A stretch of DNA of 64,000 nucleotides from Apis mellifera. Taxonomy: Eukaryota > Arthropoda > Insecta > Hymenoptera > Apidae. The notes under the pieces are model-generated. The model did not search any database. It had not been told where the DNA came from and was given only the letters and a program-made list of their open reading frames with translations. The DNA lies in contig NC_037639.1 of assembly GCF_003254395.2 (NCBI RefSeq), positions 1,637,001 to 1,701,000 on the forward strand, written 5' to 3'. Positions 1-14,868 of the stretch are shown here, piece by piece; positions within the stretch are counted from its first letter, which is position 1; every line of letters begins with the position of its first letter. Both the position numbers and the translations under genes were made by a program.

Positions 1-781
1 GCATTAGGTGGACTTAGTGTACTCATATGAAAATACATTTCTTTATCCATAAGCCAAAATGCAATTGTTTTATCACCTACAAGAGCTTGATCATGAGATT
101 CTGAATAAGCTACTGTTTTCTCCATCCATCTTCGATTAGTTAATGTCCAACAAATATCCCCAACATTCCAATCTTCATCTTTTATTTCTTTTAAAAGTTT
201 AATCCATTTATCAGGAATAGCCATGGCTAAACGATAATCAAAGCCTAAACCACCTTCAGTAATTGGCCTTTAATATTATAAATATATATATATATAAAAA
301 ATATTATAATATATATAAAAAACAAAATATAATGTAAATATAACATATAATACATACATAATATAATATTTTTAAAAAAATGAAATAATTTATATAATAA
401 TAATTAATTTATATTAAATATATATATATTGTTTATATTTATGTGCAAGTGAATAAATAATATTCCATTAAACATAAAATAATTATTATCATATGAATAT
501 TACTATCATATAAAATTTTTAAAAATCCAAATTTTATAATTTTTATGTTTCATACCTGCAAACTCCAGGCATTCCACTAACATCCTCTGCTATGGTAATC
601 ATATTTGGATATAAATAATGCAAAATATAGTTTGCAAGCATTAAATAAACTACACCTTCAACATCAACATTAAGTCCATAATATTCTTCATAATGACCTG
701 TAAAACCTTGTCCAAATCCTCTTGAATGATACAACATTGATGTAACTCCATCAAATCTATAGGCGAATATTAATATATTAT

Positions 782-844
<63 letters not shown>

Positions 845-2717
845 AAAATAAAATGAATAATAATAGGAAAGAGAAAAAGAAAAGAAGAGAGAAATAGACA
901 ATATACATATAATTAAAAAATATAAATATCATATATTACAAATAATATTCATCAAACAAATACCTAAATCCATCAAAATTATATTCCTCAATGTACCAAC
1001 GTAAATTGGAAAGTAGAAATCGTAATACTTCATATTCTCCATAATTAAAAAGTCTACTATCCCACAGTGGATGATGACCACGATTGCCAGAATGGAAAAA
1101 ACAACCATCAGTACCATCAAACATATTTAAACCATCTAAAGTATTCTTTGATGCATGTGAATGTACCACATCTAATAAAACATATAAACCATATTGATGC
1201 GCTGTATCTATCAATAGTTTTAATTCTTCTGGTGTACCATAACGAGATGAAGCAGCATAAAATGAAGTTACCTTATTAAATTTAATTAAATATATTGTTA
1301 TAAAATTTAATACTTAAGTATATTAATTTTATTGAGATTTTTTAAATTTATTCATTATAGCTACGCACCTGATATCCAAAACTAGCATAATAAGCATGTT
1401 CCATGATAGCCATTAATTGTATAGCATTATAGCCTTGTTTTACAATACGAGGTATTATGTTTTTAGCAAATTCTAGATATGTGCCAATTTTTAATTCCTG
1501 AGTTGCAATACCAACATGACATTCATAAATTCTAAGACTTTTTGGTTTTTTCTGTTTGGAATATTTAAATTTATAAACCTAAATGAAAATATATATATCA
1601 CTTAATATTTACAAATCTTAATATTTACTATAAAATTAAATTGATTGGAAAAAATAATATTTATATTTATTTATAATTATATGTAGTAATTATATATATA
1701 TATATATATATATACATTTTCAGGTAATGGATACCATATACGTTGTTTATATGTAGCACTTTCAGATTTATCTTGTGTGACATATGTAGCCCAAGGACTT
1801 AATCGTTCCAATAATTCATTATTTTGATCTTTTACAATTATCTTAATTTCTGAAAGATGCTTTATTGGACAACTACCATCAGCATTAGGAGGTAAATGTA
1901 ATTCCCATTTTCCATAATCTAATTTTTTATATGAATTAGTTGTTCTATTCCAACCATCTAGTAACAAAAATAAACAACAATTAAGATTTATAATTTAAAA
2001 ACTTTTATAAAGAGTATATATATATAATATATAGTTTCTTATGCTATGTAATAATAATAATAAAGAATAATAATTTATTATATAAAAATTATATTGAATG
2101 TTTAAAAAAGAAATTTTAAAATTACTAAGTTAAAAATTAAAAAAGAAACTAGACATATCATTACATCAAATATAAAATGAAATAAAATATATAATAAATA
2201 TAAACTATATTTAAAATTCTGTTATAAAGTTTTACAAATATATTTTATAATTAATATATATTAAAATTATAATATACTTTAAGATTAAGTTATATATATA
2301 TATATAAGTTATATATATATATATACTTTAAGATAAGTTATAAAAGTAAAAAAAAAATTTTTTTTAAAGTCATTAAATAAATTATATACATAATTTTAAA
2401 AATAGTATCAAAAAAATAACATATATATAAAAAAAATAAAATAATTTTTAATATTTATATAAATAATAATTTATATTTTGAATTATGTAAATAATATAAT
2501 TGTATTTGTATAAATAATAATATATAAATATATACGAATAAAATATAATAATATATATGTATATACAAAATTCATAATGATTTTAATAAGAAATTTGATA
2601 AAGTTTATCTTAAAAGACAAATTATATTTTCTTTTTCTTTTATTGATTTATTAATTTAAAATTAATTTAAAAATATTTAGAAATATTGTAAAATAAACTA
2701 ATTTATTTATAATTATA

Positions 2718-2759
<42 letters not shown>

Positions 2760-5700
2760 ATATAATTTATTTATAATTATATGGCAATAGGCAAAGCGTA
2801 ATTTTTTTTGAAAAAATAAAAAAATAAAAATTTTAACATAACATTTTTTAACTAAAATTTCGTTTTTCAAAATCAATTTTACAAATTAATCAAATATGCA
2901 AATAAAAAAAAAACAATTTCGTTATTGTATCGATTAACTCTCTATTAGAATTAATGTTGTAAACAATTATAGAATAATATTCATGCCTATTATTCATTTT
3001 TTACTGTTTTCATTATATTGAAAATATTGTTAATAGTATATCGGCGAAAGTATATTGTTTTTCTTTATGATAAATTAAAGATGAATAAATGGATTATTAT
3101 TACTTTTTAATCTTTCATATTTTTTAAGAATTTTTTGCTATTCAAAGTACATATTTGAAGTGAAAGCAAAGTTCATTCAATTATCTTTAATTCGTTAAAA
3201 AGAATTATATATGCAGTTATATATATAATAGAGTGTGAATTATATATACAGTAATGATAATATTAATAATATTTAAAATGTGAAAAAATAAAAAACAAAT
3301 AATCTATAAAAAAATGTTACATAATAGTCATTATTTTTAAAAATTATATTATTTCATTATATCATCAATTATGTCATGTTATATAAAATATATTATATTA
3401 ATAAAAATAATTAATAATGGATTGTATGGAAAACAATTTATTATTTTCATATTTATTTGATTTTCTTAAAAAAAAATTACATATTTTTTTATAAAAATAT
3501 AAAAAAATGATTATAACATATAATTAATTTAGATTTTTTATAATTATCATAAAAAATAAATTTATTAATTAATAATTAAAATTCATTAACATGTAAGATT
3601 TAATAAAATTTTAAGATTTAATAACTAAGATTTAATAAAAATTATGAAAAAACCAAATTCGAAAATAATAATAAGACAAAAAAAGAATAAAGCTTAAACA
3701 ACAAAAAATCGATTATCTGCAAAATAAATTATGGTTACAATTAACAATAATTACTCAATGCGTGCAATAAATTTTACGTAATAACATGATTTCGAAAATA
3801 TCATAAAAAAAATTATGAAAACACAACATTAATTGCTCAATTAAAATTTTGAGAAAATTACATGTGCTAAATTAATCAATAGAAAATTCTTAGATAAAAA
3901 AAAATAATTAATTTTGGACTTGATGTTCGATGCAATAAAAATGATTTCAAATTGAAGAAAAATTTCTAATGAAAGCATAATAATGATCGTTTTCATCTTA
4001 TCAGATAAAGAAATATATACTAATATATACTATATACTAATTTATAAACAAATCTAAAACAAAAAATTAATGTTACTTAAATTAATATTAATTAAATATT
4101 TCTATTATTACGATGCAACAAAAGAATTTTTTAGATTCAATGCTGAATAAAATTTTTGTGTTAATTAAAAACAATGAAATACAAGTTAAAATAATAAAAT
4201 ACACAATTAAAATAATGATATTACAAAATATTAAATTCATAATTTCAAAATAATTGGAAATTTAAATTTTTTTCCATATGTTTAAATAAATTTTGTAAAA
4301 AAAATAAGATTCTGTTTGAATAATATTTATGTATATGTATTTATATTTATATATAAATGTTTATAGCATATAAATATATTTATAATATTCAATTATTATT
4401 ACATCTATATTATTTAAATTTTAAACCTATAATTATAAAATTCTTACGTTTTTTATATTTAAACAAATTGCTCATTATAATCATTCAATTGTAAATCTCT
4501 TAAAATTCTGATAAAATCCATAATAAAATAAAAAAAATTCCAAAAGCACATATCTTCTATTTTGATCTATATTATTATTTATTTATATATTCACATATAT
4601 AAATATCACGAATACTTAATAAAAAAATTAATTTTTCTAAAATAAAAAAATTAATTTTTCTAAAATAAAAAAATTTTACCATATAATTCATAAGAAATTT
4701 TAATTCATAAAAAATATATTTTCAATCTTTAACTTCAAAGCTTATCTCTTCAAAATGGATGTTAGCCAATAAAAATAATATGTATCAAATATTTCTTTGA
4801 AAACTATTTTTCTTATATATCCTTTCATTAAATTATGTCTACAAGTTCGAAATTTTATTACTACTTTCTTTTATCTTATTCGCTTATAATAAACTTTGCT
4901 AGCAACCTTGAATAACTTCAATAAAAAATACTATTATTAATTTTTTTTTATATTTATAATATTTTTTTGAAAAATAGATTTGAATATTATTTTTTATGTA
5001 AATATATGAAGATGATAACATAATTTTTCGTGTACTCTTTAAATTAAACTTTACAAAAAGAAATTATAATATATCACATTTATGTACTAATAAGTATATA
5101 ATTTAATGTAATTTAGTAATGACTTAGATTCGGAATTTAATCATCTTAGATATTATTTATGAAATAAATATTTTAATGAAGAAATCAATAATATGATTAA
5201 TTTTTTCTTGATAAAATACCACACTTTATGCTAATATAACAAATATTTGAATAGAAACTGATATATTAAAGAAATTGCAACATATTTTAATTTGTAAAAT
5301 ATCTTAAAAGATTACTAAAATATATAAAAAACGAAGAATTTACAAAAAATCTTTTAAAATCAAAATGTTCCTGAATATTTATAGAATGACAAGATTGTAT
5401 GATATAAAGAGAAATACTAAAAATTTTTTAGTATGTAAAGTTTAGTAACTTTGTTTTATAAAAAGAATTAAGATTATCATATCTTTTTCAAAAAATATAA
5501 TTTTATAATTAAAATTAAAAAAAAAAATAAATTCTTAAATAAAAGAAGCAAGACTTCATAACTATCAAGAAAAATATTCTTCATTAATAAATGTAATATT
5601 TATAAACATTTAATAAATAAATAAATAATTTGATAATTTATAAATAAAAAAAACTTTCGAAAAATTTAATTTTTTTTTATTTAATGATGAATTAAATTTT

Positions 5701-8700
5701 AAACTTTATTTAAATAAAAAAAGATAATTTATATAAATAAAAATAAATAAAAATTTTTAAATTTTTATATTATTTCAACCGTTAAATTTTATCAGAATCA
5801 CAAAGATTTTGATGTTAGCATATTGTTGCTTATCATTTGTGTATGCAATTTACAATTTATTAAAAATACATTGAGAGAATTTATAAATTTATTATTTTAT
5901 ATTATTATAAATTAATTAATTAAATTACTAGTTATTGTTATTTTATAAAATTTAATAAAAATTAATTTAAAAAACGAATATTTGAATATTTGATATTAAC
6001 ATTAGCATTATATTGCACTAAATTATTGATATTAAATATATATATAAAATTATTAAGAAACTTTTTAGAGAAAAATAACATTAATTATATATACTAACAT
6101 CAATTTTATCTAATTCAAACATTTAAATAAAAATCTAGCAAAATATTGAAATATAATAGATTGCTATTTCAAAAGATATTAAAAGATGTGATTTGAAATT
6201 AATCAAAATATAATTAATAAATTAACAAAAAATATATCAAAAAATTTCAAAAAGTCATAATAATTGCAGATATCTTATTTTATACTAAGTTTATGTTTTA
6301 TATTATTTACAATTTTCTTTTAGAATAACCGAAAAAAATATTCATACATTTAATTTCAATATGGAATTATTATATATTATTATATTATATATTATTATAT
6401 ATATATAATTAAATCAAATCTCTTTACAGTATTTCAAAATAATTAGCTTTATATTTTTTTAATTAATATATTTTCTACAACAAATAATATTCACAAGTAT
6501 TTATGTACAGTAATTGTAATTTTGATCGAAAATTTTGTTTTAAAAATTAAAAGTTAACATAAAGTTATGTTATTATATTCAAAATAAAAAAATATAAATA
6601 TTTATATATATATATAAAAAATATAAAAAAAATCCATAACTTTGAAAATTAACGGAAGAATAAAGTAATCTTGATATAAAAATATTTTTTGTATCATAAA
6701 AGATAAAATATTTTATATTATTTTAATTATATAATAATATATGTTATAATAAATATGTTACAAAAAATATTCTCTATAATAAAATATAACATTTATATTT
6801 TATATATTTTTTTTAATTTCATAGTAAAAATTTTATAAGATAATTTTTAATTTACAATATATTATTTAGACATACTACAGATTTTTTTTTTAATATTTTT
6901 ATTTTTATATTATTATTTTTTTTATAGTTTCTTTTAAAATTTTAAATATAAATAAAATTCAATTCTGCAATATAATTTATGTTATAGATTCTAGATTCCA
7001 TTTCAGTCTGATGATTAATCTGATGATTAGAAAAAAGTTTAAAATTTTAATCAATTTTTATTATTTTTTTTTCAAAATAAAAAGTATCATAAAATATTCA
7101 ATTTTTCTTCAATAAACTTTTTAACAAAATATTTATTGTATATTATTGTATATTGTAATATTATTGTACTATTACACATTCTTTAAATATTATTTTTTTG
7201 ACTAGATTTGTAATATTATCTGTTATTTATAAAAAATTAGCAATAATCTTAATACTATTCTATTCTATAATCAAATCATGAAATTGCAATGGATCTTATA
7301 ATTGAAATTGGAGCTCACTTTTATTGTAAATTTAATCTCGAATTAAATATTTTTATATGTGTTTTATATTTTTGTGTACCATCATATTTTCATGATATTT
7401 TAATATATCATGAATTATTAATAAATAGATGGGATTGTAGTAATAATCCAATTTCTTGTTGATATTTTAATTATTCATGCTTTATTTATTTCATATTTTA
7501 TATAGTTATACATTTGTACTTGTATAATTTTAAAAGTGATGTGTTTTTGTTTGTTTAGTTTTGAAGGATTTATCGAATATTAAAACTCACTACAGATAAA
7601 TAATAAATGATATTTGTATGATTATACATATTAATTGCTATATGTTCATACAAAATATGAACAATTGATAAGTAGCAGTCATATGCATATCTATCATGAA
7701 CGCATATATCATATAAGCAGAACTCACTATAGTAATAACATTATTTTTTTTTTACGAATATACCCGAAATTAAAAGAGTTTTTATGAAAAAAAAAATTGT
7801 TCAAAATATTAATTTCAATAATATATTTAAAAATCATCAAAATAAAGAACAGTTAATCTAAAAATTCATCATCTGAAGTCGATTTATATATAACGTTTTT
7901 GTGATTTTTGATAATTTTTAAATACAAGACAAGATTTTAAACAATTTTTTCTTCTATAGACATCTTATATCAATCGTTTTTAATTTCCGAAATATATACA
8001 AAAAATAATGTAACTATTAATTTTTATAATATATTAATATTATTATTCACATTGAATTTTGTCTATATATTTACGTCCATGGCAGCGTACTTATCACATG
8101 TAATTACTGATTATACATCATAGTGGCTGATGTATAATAATGATTCAAAATATGCTTCTCATTTGATTATTATCATTTTAATCACTGTAATTTCAATTGT
8201 TCAAAGATTTATATTTGAAGAGTTTGTAATAATAATAATTTTTTTATTCATTATTTTATTCATTATAAATTTTTTATTATATATTTCATTCCATAAAAAA
8301 AAAATGATTTTTCATATTCATAAGATTTATATGAAAGTTCCAAGTAATGAATATATTAATTTTTACAATTGTATATAATCAATCAAAAATGAGGCAATCT
8401 TTTTTAAAAAAAATTCTATCAATAATTTCTATTAATAAGAAATAATAAAATAAAAAAGAAATATTTAATTACAATAAAATTATTCCATTATTTGATTTAG
8501 AAAGGAACGATTTTAGCAAGAATACAATTTTAGAATGGATATAAAAACAATATTAGATATTAAAAAAAGAAATATTGATATATATTGATATATATTGATA
8601 CTATATTATTAATCTTGCATCAATTTATAAGAACTCGCTATCATTATAAAAATTATAAAATATAAAGATATATTTACAAAAAATACATTAGAAAAAATGA

Positions 8701-11347
8701 AATAGTTTTAAAATAATTTAAAATTAAAGAAGTTCATGTTATGTGATTTTATGATGTTGAAGACCAATTATATAAATTTTTTCTATTATCTATATGAATC
8801 TATTATTCTCTAAATATAATTATATTACTAGAATATTATTTCTAAATCTATATATATATATATATATTTGAAAATAGAATTATTTTCTTATTATTACAGA
8901 TATTTCATTTATTTTTTTAGATCAAAGAGATCCATGAAATGTCCAAACTTTTTATGAATAGATATTAATAGAATGAATAGATATAAATATGCAATGATTT
9001 TTTTAAAAATATCTAAATTCGACATAAATTATAATTTATATTTCAAATTTGTTGCAATTTATGAGGAAGTAATTAGTAAGAATTTCCTATTTAATTATTA
9101 TTAATTATTAAAATAATTATTTATATATATATATTATTTTTATTATAATAAATTAATATTATTATTCTAAAAATTTTTTCAGATTCATCAAATGTTAAGC
9201 TATAATTGAAAACACTAAAAATATTTATAGAAAAATATAAATAATATTTTAAATCATTTAGAAAAAAAATTGTTTATTACAAATTCTTTTGTTCTTTTTG
9301 TTTTATTAAATATTATTAAATATATATATTAGAAGATTTTTGTTAAAAATATTTTTATGTCTGAAAAAAATATTACACTTGAAAAATCTTCCTGTATTTT
9401 TCATATTTTATCTTCTTACTGTAATATTTATTATTAATTAATATATGTAATAATTAAATTAGTATAAAATAAATTTTACATAAATTTATATTTCAATTTT
9501 CTTATAATATCCACAATGTTCTTGTACAAAATCAATTTTAAAATATGATTTTATTCTTTTATAATGAAAAATAATTATATGAAATACTGTTGTTATAATT
9601 ATAAATTTATAAACATTTGTATACATAAATATCATATACTGAAATATGGATTTTATAAGAAATATAATCTAAAGAACATAAGAATCATAATATATAAATA
9701 TTAAATTTTATAACATAAATTTATAATGGACATACATATATATATTAATAAAATAAATTATATTTTTATTCTTATATCACAATATTGTGATGCATAAAAT
9801 TAAAAAAAATTTTCTTATTCTATGTATAAATAAAAATAGATTAATTTATTCAAATATATCCAAATATTTTTATTACTTTGCTACACTTTCTCTTGAAGTT
9901 ATAAATAATAAAAATTAATTCTTAAGATTATCCATTACAAATATATGTATACATATAAAATTATAGTATATTATATATTGATTATATATAGTATATAGAG
10001 CAACATAAGAATAAAAAGTTGAAAAATTAGAAAAATACAAAATGTAACCATAGAATGAGAACTAAATGAAAAAATTATATAGAATATTAGATTAACAATA
10101 AAAACAAATTAAATTAAATAATTAAAAATAAAAAACAACAATAAAAATAAAAACAAGAAAATGTTATTAAGAAAGAAAAAGAAAACTAAAAAAAATTTAA
10201 ATTAATATTAAATTAAATATTAGATTAAACTTAGTATTAGATGAGATAAAAATAAAGAAATTAACAATAAAATTAAAACAAAAAATCAAAAAATTTAAAG
10301 CACACAAATAAAAAATTTGAAAAAAGAAGATAGTAAAAGAAACAGACAAATATTCAAATAAAATAGTTTTATATAAAAAAAATAATAGAATTAAAAAAAG
10401 AAATATATATATAAATAAAAAATAAAAAATACATATCAAAAAACAGTTTTAATCAAATCTTGAAAAATTAAAAAAGGAACAAAATTAAGAAAAACATAAA
10501 GAAAAGAATTGAGAAAAAAAAAAAAATAATCAAATATTGGGAAAAATAACTAATATGATATAACAAGATAAAACTGAAATTGAAATTGAAATTGAAAGGA
10601 GATACAAGGAGAAATATAAAATATTAATAATTTCATGGCATATTTTTGAAAACTCAATTTTTGATTCCAAAATAAACTTAAAATGTTAATATATAAAAAT
10701 AACATTAAGACTTATTTATAAACAATTGCATTAAATAAGATAAAGATAATCAGACAACACTATATTGAAATTATTTATATGAAATCTACAGCTTTAACTT
10801 ACTAAAATCTCCTGTTAAAAATAATTCCTGTGCACCAGGTGCCCATTCTTTTGCAATAACACTATTGTCTTCATTTATATGAATTCCATAAATTTCATAA
10901 CCTTTTGAAAATTTATCTAAACTGCCATCACCAGTTTCTAATTTTTCTATATAGTCTTTGAATAATGCATACCTGGTAAAAAAAATTCAAATAAAAAAAT
11001 GACAAGTTCTAAATTAATTTAATATTAATTTATTTTATATTTATTCTATATTCTTATTTTATACTTAATATACTTATTTTATACTTATATTCGATTTAAA
11101 AATAGATTTTTATAATAAGTTATATTATTCATTGAATAAAACTTGTTATAAATAAATTCGTTATAAATAAAAATTATCTTAATTATATGTTACTGTATAA
11201 CATTAATATTTATATATTTTTTAAAATGCAATACCTCTTGCGAATTTCATTTTCATAAGGTTTTAAATATGGATCTCTTTCCAATAAAGTATTTATTTCT
11301 GGAACTTGAACTTCAGAAGGATTCATAGTTGACCATTTTCCTCCCAT
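1..11347 (-). CDS. GBE1: 1,4-alpha-glucan branching enzyme, N-terminal ~503 codons (gene runs off left edge)
   Basis: Glycogen branching enzyme (GH13) cuts alpha-1,4-glucan chains and re-attaches them as alpha-1,6 branches in the cytosol. Seven coding exons read on the minus strand: 11235-11347, 10803-10972, 1716-1957, 1369-1578, 964-1271, 556-756 and 1-267. All junctions have GT/AG sites and matching phases. The start is the ATG at 11345-11347 (MGGKWSTMNP). A carbohydrate-binding N-terminus (KEWAPGAQELFLTGDFNGW, about residues 78-98) precedes the catalytic barrel. GH13 motifs are intact: DVVHSH (279-284), the nucleophile in GFRFDGVTS (Asp350), the acid/base in AEDVSG (Glu405) and SHDQA (His473, Asp474). 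The family is about 690-700 aa, so roughly 190 C-terminal residues are missing past base 1. Intron 2 spans 8.8 kb; the other introns here are about 0.1-0.3 kb. No frameshift or lost catalytic residue is seen. Confidence 0.95.
787..841. repeat. (AT)n microsatellite in GBE1 intron 5
   Basis: An uninterrupted AT dinucleotide run of about 55 bases lies just downstream (in minus sense) of the exon 5 donor and ends 31 bases before the exon 6 acceptor at 757-758. It produces a spurious poly(Ile-Tyr) open frame on the minus strand. Confidence 0.95.
1958..10802 (-). other. GBE1 intron 2 (8.8 kb), no gene found inside
   Basis: This intron starts with a GTAAGT donor at 10802 and ends with a CTAG acceptor at 1958-1959. 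The content is AT-rich with short TA runs (2720-2752 and others). The longest open frame, 8130-8378 on plus, is low-complexity, rich in Ile/Phe/Lys, and resembles no family. At 7015-7040 an 11-base unit (tctgatgatta) is repeated in tandem, and at 7645-7670 there is a short inverted repeat around GTTCATA/TATGAAC. No transposon protein was recognised. Confidence 0.8.
2720..2752. repeat. (TA)n microsatellite
   Basis: A run of about 33 bases of TA dinucleotides inside GBE1 intron 2. No associated feature is seen. Confidence 0.9.
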
Positions 11348-11905
11348 ATTTAATTTTTTAATATATTCACCAATAAATATATAAGAACAGATCTAAAGTA
11401 CTCTGTATGTTACTCAAATTCAAATAAAACTTCAAGGTGACCTCTATATAATTTTGTCGACTAAATATCATTGCCATCCGAAAAAAATAAAATTTTATTA
11501 CAATGAAACAATTTTTTAAGAATGGAAACTTTATAATTTAATAGTCTATCAAATATGGCGAATAATTTATTATAAGTGGCGGTAATTTTAAATTTTTATC
11601 AAACATTATATATGTATAATAAAATATCTAGTAAAATCTAAAATCATTTCTTTTTATTCTCAATATTCTAAATATTTTTTTTTTATTAAAATTATAATTT
11701 AAAATTCTTATTAATATTAAAATTTATATATTAAATTTATATAGAAAAAATTAATAATTTATTTGAAAATTTTATTTTTTTAAAAAATTTTCTATTAATT
11801 TCTATTATAAAAAGAAATATAATATTGAACTAAAATTATTTATTAAAATGTAAAATATACTCATTCATATGTATATATGAATTATTTATTATTTATATAT
11901 ATAAT

Positions 11906-11909
<4 letters not shown>

Positions 11910-11954
<45 letters not shown>
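11910..11954. repeat. (TA)n microsatellite
   Basis: A TA dinucleotide run of about 45 bases in the intergenic DNA upstream of GBE1. Confidence 0.9.
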
Positions 11955-11959
<5 letters not shown>

Positions 11960-12608
11960 TATGATTTTTATAGGAAAAATATATATTAATTTTTAAATGA
12001 ATGAAATTAATTAATGAAAAAGAAAATAAAATTTGTATTTTTGTAGAAAAATAAATAAGATTTTATATGACATAGTAAATCAATTAATTAAAAATCATAG
12101 AATTATTTCTATTATTATATAAAAATTGATTTTATATAACATTTATTAAATAAAAATAAATCGAATTATATATATATATAACATTTATTGAATGATTTCT
12201 TTTATTTTATTTATTTATTTATATATTTGTTTTTTAACAAGATAATGTTTATGTAAAAAATTAAAAAAAAATTTTATTTTAAACTTTCTTGCATTTTTCT
12301 TATAAAACTTTTTTAACTTTTCCTTTTATATTTAAAAATATATAATATTAATATAAATATACATTTTAAAAAACTTTTTTAAAAAATTTTGCTTATTGAT
12401 ATAAATCTTTAAATTCGTTTTAATTATTTATAAATTTATATAATTATTATATTTTATAATTTTATAAAATATGATATTTATTTTTTGTTAATGTATCTCA
12501 AAACAATTGTAAATATATTCTAATTTATTTAATCTCTTTTGTTATAAACATTATAATGTTATAACTAATAATAATTCTATTATATATAATATTATAAATA
12601 AAATACTA

Positions 12609-12613
<5 letters not shown>

Positions 12614-12700
<87 letters not shown>
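12614..12700. repeat. (TA)n microsatellite, the longest in the window
   Basis: An uninterrupted TA dinucleotide run of about 87 bases. Runs like this can extrude cruciforms and vary in length between individuals; here it lies in gene-free DNA upstream of GBE1. Confidence 0.95.
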
Positions 12701-12705
<5 letters not shown>

Positions 12706-13782
12706 CATATAACATATATATAGATAATATATAAAAACAAAAAATTTTAATAAATTTTTAGAGAATTGTTTGTTCTATGATTTTTTTATCAGCATCTATT
12801 TTTAATTATTAACTAACAATCTACAATATCATATAAAATATAGAATATAAAGTCTTAATGAAAGTAAATTCAATAATAATTCGGATGTTTTTTTCGTTTC
12901 ATATCTTGATATATTAGATTTCAAAATAATTTCGTAATATTTATAAAATATTCAAAATGATTTTTGTTATTTAAAAAAATATTTTAAAAAATATTTTATG
13001 GAGATTCATTAAATTGTATAATTATTTTATTTGACCTATAATTATAAAATAATAATCTCTAATTTAATTAACTTATAAATTATTAATTTTCTAATTAATT
13101 AATAAATTTTGCAAAAAAAAGTCCAGGATATTTAACAATTATATGTATTCTTGATAATTAAAGAAAACTAAATATTTTGCTATCGATGAAAAATAAATTG
13201 ATATATATATTTCTCAATCATAATCATAATTGCATGTATTAGAAATAATAGTTAATCAAATTATTAGAAATTACTGATTTCCAACTCTTATATTACAATC
13301 AAAATAAATAAAATATATATAGAAACATATAAAATATAATGAAAATATAATGAAATAATTCAGTAATTCAGTAAAAGAGTAACAGCATAAGTATATTTTA
13401 TATATATATTTATTTTTTTTGTAACAAATGTAATAAAAGAATTAATGCCGACAATATCATTTATTAACAGTCACAAGTTCATCAAATGAATATACAACGA
13501 ACTACATCAATATAGCATCAAAATCCTAAAAATATGTAATTTAACATAAGCTTTGATAAAGTAAATTTTGGAATCAAAATTTATATTTTTGGATTTTACT
13601 ATTTGAAATATTATTAAAAAACATAAAAAAAATTATATTAAGATATTTCTTATAAAAATTATATTATTATATTATTAAGAGAACAAAATTTAACCTAATT
13701 ATCATCATTATTATTAATAATTACATTTAAACAATTATAAGATATAAATTATAAGATATATATGTTTAAATTAATTTATAAA

Positions 13783-13868
13783 TTAATTTTCCAAAATGAA
13801 TCTAGTGATGATTCATCATTATTAATTAATTTTCCAAATGAATCTAATGATGATTCATCATTATTAAT
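13783..13868. repeat. Tandem pair of ~43-base units with a palindromic core
   Basis: Two adjacent copies begin at 13783 and 13826 with ttaattttcc and differ by only a few bases. Each contains the core gatgattcatc. In the second copy the palindrome extends to 19 bases (TAATGATGA-T-TCATCATTA). The function is unknown. Confidence 0.85.
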
Positions 13869-14868
13869 TACATTCATTAAAAAAAAATATTATTCAAATT
13901 TACATGAATTACAAATGAATTTATAAATTAGATTAGATTGTATAAATTTGAATTTATATAAAAAAAAAATAAATTTATTTAAAAATTTAACAATACAAGT
14001 TATACGTGAAAGTTGAATGGTACAAACAATTATTTACAAATCTTTCATTTTGTTTGTTATTTAATAAATGAATACATTTATATACATGTTCTAGATTTTT
14101 ATTAATATGTGTTTTGATAACTTTTATAGTCTATATGTTAATATATATCTTCAAGAATAAAGTAGAAAATAATACATTTATTCTTATACAAGAAACAATA
14201 TCATAACAATATCATTTAATTAATTATTATATTAATTAGATATTCTCAAAAAATTTTAATGGGGAAGGTTAATCAAATAAAAGAAGTTAAACTTATTAGA
14301 AATATTATTATTAATCTTCTTAATTCAAAAATTTTAAAATATTATTTGACATTTATAAAGTGTATGAGAATAAATAAACATTCTTAAATATAATGGAATA
14401 CTAAACTTTGAAAAGATTTAGAAATTGCAGATATTAAATATTTTTAAACTTTGGCCCATTATTTGTTTGACTAAATCATCAAAATTTACTTTAAAAATAA
14501 AAAAAACAAAAGAAATGACTTTCTTAATTGTTAAATAAAATATGTACAAATAAATGATTAATAATAAAAAGAATAAATCATAGTTCTTAATGTTGACTTT
14601 TCTACATGTAATGATATTAAAAGTAATAAATGACTGATATATGAAATAATTTTATGACTTATTTATGTTGTATAAGAATATTAAATTACGTTTAAAAATA
14701 ATAAAGCAAGTAAATATTTTAAAGGTCAATGACCTTTTTAATTTCTTTATCAAAGTTAATGTCTTTAATTATTATACTATGATAAATGCAAGGATTTATT
14801 AAATTCGCTGAAATAAATTAACTCTCGGCTAAATAGAATTCTTGCGTTATTACTAACTTTTGCGTTAC

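Noticed and set aside
543..932. A 129-codon minus frame starting with poly(Ile-Tyr)
   Set aside because: The N-terminal half is translation of the (AT)n intron tract; only the part at 556-756 is real, as GBE1 exon 6.
1067..1279. Plus-strand open frame over GBE1 exon 5
   Set aside because: Antisense shadow of a clearly coding exon; His/Asn/Lys-rich with no family resemblance.
8130..8378. 82-codon plus frame in GBE1 intron 2
   Set aside because: Ile/Phe/Lys low complexity typical of random AT-rich frames; no domain, no splice context.
10197..10439. 80-codon minus frame rich in Phe/Leu/Ile
   Set aside because: Composition follows the A-rich plus strand; it looks like a transmembrane protein only because of base bias.
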